Of a DNA stretch of 64,000 nt, positions 58,203-64,000 are shown piece after piece. Source of the stretch: Cadophora sp. MPI-SDFR-AT-0126. Its lineage: Eukaryota > Ascomycota > Leotiomycetes > Helotiales > Ploettnerulaceae. The notes below the pieces were generated by a model that was not told the DNA's origin, searched no databases, and saw nothing but the letters and a program-made list of their open reading frames with translations. The position numbers were made by a program, and so were the translations under genes. Location of the stretch: assembly GCA_020747065.1 (NCBI GenBank), contig JAGMVK010000001.1, forward strand, positions 186,001 to 250,000, in the 5' to 3' direction. Positions within the stretch are counted from its first letter, which is position 1; each line of letters starts with the position of its first letter.

Positions 58203-59805
58203 CTATAGAATTTCCTGCAGCTCTGCAAACACACTATCCACTGCCCGTCCGGCACGGACCACGATCTCTTCGGCATCTGCGCTGGTAATGGTGTACGGCG
58301 GTGCTAGGAGGAAATGATCGCCCGTCTTGCCGTCGGCGCAGCCCTGCGCTGAGAAGAGGCACACGTCGTAGCCTTTCTCGAGGCCGCGCATGCGAAATCG
58401 GCGTGCAAGATTGAGCTTAGGGTCGAAAGCGGTTTTGGTTGCTTTGTCGGCGACAAACTCGATGGACCAAAAGAGGCCGCGGCCTAAGAAGAAGCAATTA
58501 GTCAATTGCTCGGTTTTCGATAAACGTCTCAAGACGCGAGAGGGAAAAGATATAGAGGAAGAACTGGTGTTGCTTGTTTGGACTTTCGCGTACCTCTGAC
58601 ATCGCCGACGTAAGGATGGTCCTGAAATCTTTTTTTCAGTAGCTCCCCGAACAACTTGCCCATGTTGTGCGCATTTTGAACCAGCCCCTGCTCTTGTATG
58701 ATGCGCTGTACCTCCAAGGCGGCCACGGCGTCGATTGGGTGGCACTGGTATGTCTGGCCGTGCTCGAAAGTCGCACTACCCGCCCGCAAGCCCTCGATGA
58801 CCCTCTGGTGCAGTAGCAGCGCTGAGATGGTCCCGTACCCGGCGGCTAGCCCCTTACCTACGGCGAGAATGTCGGGGACGACCATGTCGTGTTGCCAGGC
58901 GTACAGGTAGCCCGTGCGGCCCATGCCGCACATGACTTCGTCGAAGATGATGAGCGCGCCATGGCGGTGGCAGACGTCTTTCATGGCTTGCAGGTAGCCG
59001 GGCAGGGCGACAACGCATCCGAGGGCCTAAAGACCGTGTCAGTTGTGAGCTTAATCATGATAACGGCTTGAAACTCACCGTGCCAACCATGGGCTCGACG
59101 ACAAACGCACAGACGGTGTGAGGACCTAGTCTCTGGAACTCATCTTCCAGTTCTTGTGCGAGCCGGGCGACATACTCCTCGGTGGTCTCCCCATCTCGCA
59201 GGTCACGGTACGGGTGACATGGCGAGACATGTGTCACGTTGTTGTGCAGCATGGAGCTGAAGAGTTGTTTCCTGGCTTTGAAGTCCCCTAGAGAGAGCGT
59301 GCCAAGTGTGCATCCGTGCCAGGAGCCCTTTCTCGCGATGAAATTGAGTCGAGGTGAGCTGGGCGAGAGCTCGAGATGATACTGCCGGGCAAGCTTCATG
59401 GCCGCTTCCATCGCTTCGGACCCTATGTGTGACGTTTAGCAACCAGTATTCGTTCTAGGCAGGAAAGTACAGAAGTCAGGACATACCCGAACCGAGGAGA
59501 CATGCTCTGGACAGTTCCCCCTGTGTGGTTTCGACAAGGAAGTCCGCAAGTTCGTTGGATGGCGTATTCTGGAAGTAACCCGGGTGTGCATATTCAACTT
59601 TATCTAGCTGCGCAATGATGGCCTCCTTCACACGTTTGTTGCCGTGACCGATACCCGACACCGCAGCACCAGACGTCGCATCGAGGACCTTCTGGCCACT
59701 CTCAAGAGTCAGATACAGGCCAGACGCAGACACCACAGTCGGATGTTTGGTCGTGTAGGCGCTCTGGTAGAATAAAGCCGGTTCGCTAACGGTGATGGAA
59801 CCCAT
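58203..59805 (-). CDS. Class-III PLP-dependent aminotransferase (4 exons)
   Basis: Minus-strand exons: 59805-59487, 59422-59079, 59026-58594 and 58483-58203. All are in phase, giving 458 aa. The sequence shows GHGNKRVKEAI, then LLGSGSEAMEAAMKLARQ (phosphate-binding region), then WHGCTLGTLSLG, then IIFDEVMCGMGRTG with Asp250 contacting the pyridine nitrogen. DILAVGKGLAAGYG follows, with Lys279 as the Schiff-base lysine. The length and motifs fit the omega-amino acid / 4-aminobutyrate / acetylornithine / DAPA aminotransferase group. The exact donor cannot be read from the sequence. It reads as a complete, functional gene, with 42 bp between the ATG and the neighbouring pyrimidine/purine-rich leader. 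Neighbours are an MFS transporter on one side and the HAD gene on the other. Confidence 0.88.
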
Positions 59806-61600
59806 GGTGAGAGGAAAAGTCCGATGGTGGGAATGAGTAGAAAGGAAGGGATATGTGTCTTGTCAATGTCCTGTGAGCTGAGATGAAGAGGAAAAGATAT
59901 ACAATACGAAGGATCATCTCTTCCCTTTTATACCGTCGGAATGCCAGGTCTCCGTTCAATGATCCAAGCTAATCTATCTATAGTGTAACTTACATGCTTG
60001 CGTGCTTGCTTGGTTGCATCCCTCTTTCCCGCTCAAACCTGGATAGCCTAGCGAAAGTTGAATGCGAGTTCTGATATGTCTCTATCTCTACAAGACTATT
60101 TTATCTCGTGCTATCTTCCTACTGGTGTTCAATGAGATTGGGATCTAATGTGGCGGTTCTGGGTACCTTTTTATTCGTTAGACCAGGTTTCACTGCTGCG
60201 GCATTGATACGCTGCTGGCTACATTGCATTTTTGTTTTCTGAATTAGTTCAAGCTCAAGGGTCTTACATGTGATGAAGTATGGTGACGTCCATGGAACAT
60301 GCGCTAGTCATTTGGGAAACGGAGGGGGGCATATATTGCACCGAGACATCGATTACGATTTTTAGCTCAAAAGAGTAAAGCGATTGCATCAGCTGTAGTA
60401 TTCTTAAGGTCTTGAAGAGAACCATCTTTCAAAAGAGCAGCTGTTTCGATATAATCACATCTATCATATAAAGCTGAATCAAATTATGCTGTTTGGAGAA
60501 AGGAGCCTCAATTTAGCAAGGCAAAAAGGGGTAAAATTCGTTTCTGTCATTCAATGCGACCTGTATTTGCATGCATGTGCGTGTGTAAACGCTTTAGATC
60601 CTTGTGGTTGGTCTGTTTATTGTGGAAAAAACACGAAAGATAAATGCAAGCACTCTTGTATCATACGTAGTCTAAGAATCGATGTACCTCTGATGAATAA
60701 TGGTATCAATTTGGAAACCACTTCTGGCATTTAGAACGCATTCTGGGAGAACACGCTCAAAGTGGTGGAAGGAAAAACTGCCAAAAACAAATCCGCAGCA
60801 CACATCACATAATTTACCCTTTCATATTGCTCTTTCCCGGCTGATCGACATGTTCTGCTACAAAAACGTACGCATAGTATATCTGCCAAGATTTTATGCC
60901 AGGACGAATGGCAAGGAGGTGGCCATAGAAATTGTATACCATCAGCTTTGCGGATGGCGGTGAAAATAGATGATAACAAGTTCCTCTGAGGTCTCAGGCA
61001 GTGAGTAGACATGCGCTAATGTAAGATATTCCAAGAAGAAAAAGTAAGTTTTAGACTAGCGAACGCCACCACAAGAGATGATGCAAGCACATTCGGATAC
61101 CCAATGGGATGGAAAACTAAGCACAATGAAGATATGTTCCATATGCTGTCTCAGGCGATCATTTAGACCTCTCTGTGGCCCAACCAGCGCTGACGACAGC
61201 CAGTCTTGTCTCGTGAAGGAATAATGAGATTGAAAATCACGTCCACGTCTATGCTAGATCATCGAGCACCCAAAATGCAGTCGTGTCTTCTGGTGGTTGG
61301 AGTTGCACAAAGAATTACGGATGAGACAGCACACAGAGTTTTCTTTGAATGAGACATTGTACAAAGTATCACCAAGAGAAATTACTGTCCCGTCAGTTCC
61401 AATTTCCTCGGCAAATCCAAAGTCAAGCCAGTAGGAACTTTTTCTTTTCTCTTCCTTTTCTCCCCGCAGATGTTTAGAGAAGCACCGCGGTCCTCTCCCA
61501 TTCACTCCTACTGTCGCACAGTCAAAGATCTTTATACCTTCAGTCGCCTATAGCTTAGCTGTGCTATCCTGCATCTTTTTCAGCAACCAGAGCGCCGAGG
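59806..61600. other. Gene-free divergent region of about 1.8 kb
   Basis: Lies between the aminotransferase (minus) and the MFS transporter (plus), so both promoters are here. Frames at 60486-60734, 60731-61012 and 61254-61505 are short and without recognisable content. Confidence 0.5.
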
Positions 61601-63156
61601 ATGTCTGCAACCGAGATAACGCCTCTCCTGCATGGTAGCATCGAAAGCTCGAGTCTCCGATCTACGGACAGCTTCACAGTGAGTGCGAGAGACGGTGAGA
61701 CGCTGAGTGCGACATCGGGTGATGCTTTGGAAGATGAGTCTACAGGAGCCGATAGATGGCGGATTGCAGCGACGTTCTACGGTTTCTTGATCGTGGGTGC
61801 GACTGATGGGGCATACGGGGTAAGAAAATTCCGAGGGCTGGTTGTGCGTATTTCATGAACCTTACTGACTATATGGGCCTCGTCTTCAGGTTATGATTCA
61901 TTATGTATGTACAGTATATCCAGCAGTAAATTTGGAACCTGTTGATACTATGTATGAGAGTATAGAGGCTGACTGAACACCTCCATATACAGCTTCGCAT
62001 ATACTACCAAGCCAACTACCTCACCGTCTCCATCCTCCTGCTATCCCCTGTCGTAGGCTATACCATCGCCGCTCTCGCAAATAATGGCATCCACATCCGC
62101 TGGGGCCAGCGCGGAATTGCCATCCTCGGCCCCGGCCTACACGTCGTTGCATTCCTCGCTGTTGCGATGCATCCTCCGTACCAGGTCCTTGTCCTCGTCT
62201 TCGTGCTGGCAGGCCTGGGGAGCGGGCTCGTGGACGCAGGGTGGAATGTCTGGATTGGGACCATGCCTGACAGCAGCGCCATCATGGGCTCGCTGCACAG
62301 TTTATATGGGGTGGGGGCGGCGCTGGCACCTGTCGTTGCAAACGCCGTAATTACCAAGCTGGGCTGGGAGTGGTACGGCTTCTACTACCTGATGGCTCTC
62401 GCCTCCACTGTTGAGCTGTTCACCTCCACGGTGGCCTTTTTCTCTAAGACAGGTGAACAGTACCGCCAACAGCACGGAATTACCTCAGAGCTAGAGCCAG
62501 AGATCTTGCACGATCAGACCATCCCCAAGAACAGCCTGCCTGATAAGAAGAGGAGCAGCCCCGTGGTACAGGCGCTGGGCGACTCTTCGACATGGCTGAT
62601 CAGCATCATCATCTTCCTGTACGCCGGCGTCGAGATCTCGCTTGCTGACTGGATCATGACCCTCGCCATCGACCTCCGCAACCAAACACCCTTCGCCGGC
62701 AGCATGTTGACCTTCGCCTTCTGGGGCGGCCTGACCTTTGGCCGCGTCGTTGTCGGCTTCCTGATTCCGGTCTTTGGCAACCGCAAAGGTGTCATCACAA
62801 TCTGCCTGATCATCACCATTCTCTCCCACCTTGTCTTTACCCTCCGGTCTGACCTCGCTACCTCCGCTGTGGTCGTGCCCCTGCTCGGTTTTTCTCTTGG
62901 CCCGTTGTTCCCGGAGGCCGTGATCTTGCAAACGAAGCTGATCGACCGTAGCCTACACGTCGCAGCGGTCGGTTTTGCATGCGCTCTAGGGAGTGCGGGG
63001 GGCTGCGTGTTTCCGTTTTTGGTAGGCGTGATTGCCAATACATATGGTATCCAGATGTTGCTTCCCGTGGTCATGGTGATGCTGTTGCTGTGTTTGACGT
63101 GTTGGTTGCTGCTTCCCCGTCCGGCTGAGGATGATGTGGATCCCATACCAGGGTAG
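61601..63156 (+). CDS. MFS transporter, BSC6-like (3 exons, one a 15-nt microexon)
   Basis: Exons are 61601-61819, 61890-61904 and 61993-63156, giving 465 aa. The 15-nt exon encodes VMIHY and is needed to bridge GATDGAYG to LRIYYQANYLTVSILLLSPVVGY, the continuous first loop and second helix in this family. About eleven or twelve hydrophobic helices are visible. The N-terminal 50 residues are cytosolic and Ser/Thr-rich, and a charged central loop (about 62440-62560) separates the halves. WGGLTFGRVVVGFL.P.FGNRKG matches the conserved loop between helices 8 and 9. It is related to fungal MFS proteins annotated as Bsc6-like, of unknown substrate. Divergent from the aminotransferase, which could supply or consume its substrate. 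Confidence 0.82.
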
Positions 63157-63783
63157 TCCGGTGGTTTGGGTATCTAAATGTACTTGTAAGATTTGATTCA
63201 GCTGTAGATTACTTGAAAACTATACTTTTCCGCAAATTTCACTCGATCATTATACTTTCTCTGACTTGCTTGCTTCAATAAAAAAAATTTACTTCGCTCT
63301 GGTCTGTAATAGTAAGCGCTGATTATTACTTACTTATAATATGAAGTGAAAACGCTTTCCTAACTAGCACTCTTCTCTGAGTATTCGGATGAGGAAAGAG
63401 CTTCTGATAGCTAATATTAGAGAAAAGAATCATAAAGCAGCGAATAGTGGAAAATATCATGACCTGTATACATCGTTCTTGATACTCTGTGCTTTAATCG
63501 AAGAGAAATATTTAGAGGAAATAGTCTATCAATATGAACTTGGTAAGTCTACGGCAAGAATAATTATCATACTCAAACTACAAACTGTCTCGTGAAAGAG
63601 TGCAATTTGAACGCAGGGAGAGGCATTAGTGGATTCGTTTTATTGAAGGGCAATTTTACTGAATGTTTGATTTTGAGTACCAAGCAGTACCCGAAGTCAG
63701 CGTTTTCCTTTTTTATTTACTTACCTATCGCTTCCACCTAGGGGATCGAGCCTTCTACTCACCCTCTGCTTCCCAATTCTCCC
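63157..63783. other. Intergenic, no gene recognised
   Basis: About 630 bp with a 68-codon frame at 63389-63595 of no recognisable content. The genes on either side converge. Confidence 0.5.
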
Positions 63784-64000
63784 TCACCACTTGGTGAAGA
63801 AAAGTCCCGGTGGTGGCACAGGCATCACTCTCTTCCACTTCTCATCCAACATAATCCGATATCGCGGATCAGCCAACTCTTTGTTGACAGGCGTACTCCA
63901 AAGCGCAGGACCCGCAACGTTGCCCACAGACCCGAAGTAGCAGCTCGGTGATATGAACATATCCTTCTGATTCCTACTCGGACCTAAATTTGAGCCCGGA
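63784..64000 (-). CDS. C-terminal part of an unidentified protein, running off the window
   Basis: On the minus strand the frame from 63999 is open for 71 codons and ends at TGA (63786-63784). It reads SPSCYFGSVGNVAGPALWSTP, then ELADPRYRIMLDEKWKR, then PPPGLFFTKW at the C-terminus. The composition and Pro/Trp-rich end look like real coding sequence. I do not recognise the family. The 5' part lies outside the window. Confidence 0.55.
   Translation of the reverse strand, partial: PGSNLGPSRNQKDMFISPSCYFGSVGNVAGPALWSTPVNKELADPRYRIMLDEKWKRVMPVPPPGLFFTKW

Noticed and set aside
62491..63146. Minus-strand frames of 146 and 210 codons opposite the MFS gene
   Set aside because: Shadows of the GC-rich transporter exon, with Gln/Asp- and Arg/Thr-rich composition typical of antisense translation.
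1..64000. CRISPR arrays, bacterial operons or ribosome-binding sites
   Set aside because: No spaced direct repeats of that type. Spliced genes and fungal families show this is eukaryotic nuclear DNA.

Overview
The window is nuclear DNA of a filamentous ascomycete. The genes have short GT-AG introns of about 50-165 nt, a SamB/MUB1 orthologue, a HET-domain gene and a fungal DyP peroxidase. The genome is also two-part: gene-bearing DNA of ordinary composition alternates with a 20-kb AT-rich block that carries the marks of repeat-induced point mutation (RIP). The protein set looks most like Leotiomycetes (Helotiales), but that placement is an impression, not a search result.

Layout. 0-7.2 kb: a membrane-anchored methyltransferase, a phosphotransferase-like remnant, and a HET-domain gene broken by a 772-bp inverted-repeat element and two frameshifts. 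7.9-27.48 kb: the AT-rich block. From 12110 to 27480 it is resolved here as a chromodomain Gypsy retrotransposon (222-bp LTRs). A Ty1/Copia element in the opposite orientation (17053-24657, 215-bp LTRs, 5-bp target duplication AATTA) sits inside its integrase. Both elements carry, downstream of pol and antisense to it, remnants of the same extra reading frame. 7.9-12.1 kb is RIP-like DNA I could not assign. 27.7-30.8 kb: three minus-strand Cys-rich hypothetical genes.

30.8-41.4 kb is gene-poor around samB/MUB1, which has a long 5' leader. 41.4-46.1 kb: a divergent pair, an RFTS-domain (DNMT1 replication-foci type) protein and tRNA pseudouridine-55 synthase PUS4. 46.1-49.3 kb: a minisatellite and two small membrane-protein genes.

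50.4-63.2 kb is rich in metabolic genes: a copper-radical oxidase of the galactose-oxidase family (AA5), a DyP-type peroxidase divergent from it, a HAD phosphatase-like hydrolase, a class-III PLP aminotransferase and an MFS transporter. An H2O2-producing oxidase next to an H2O2-using peroxidase is a plausible functional pair, but nothing in the sequence proves co-regulation. The window ends inside another minus-strand gene.

Exon structures were worked out by hand from splice motifs, phase and protein continuity. Family names rest on motifs I recognise, not on database searches.
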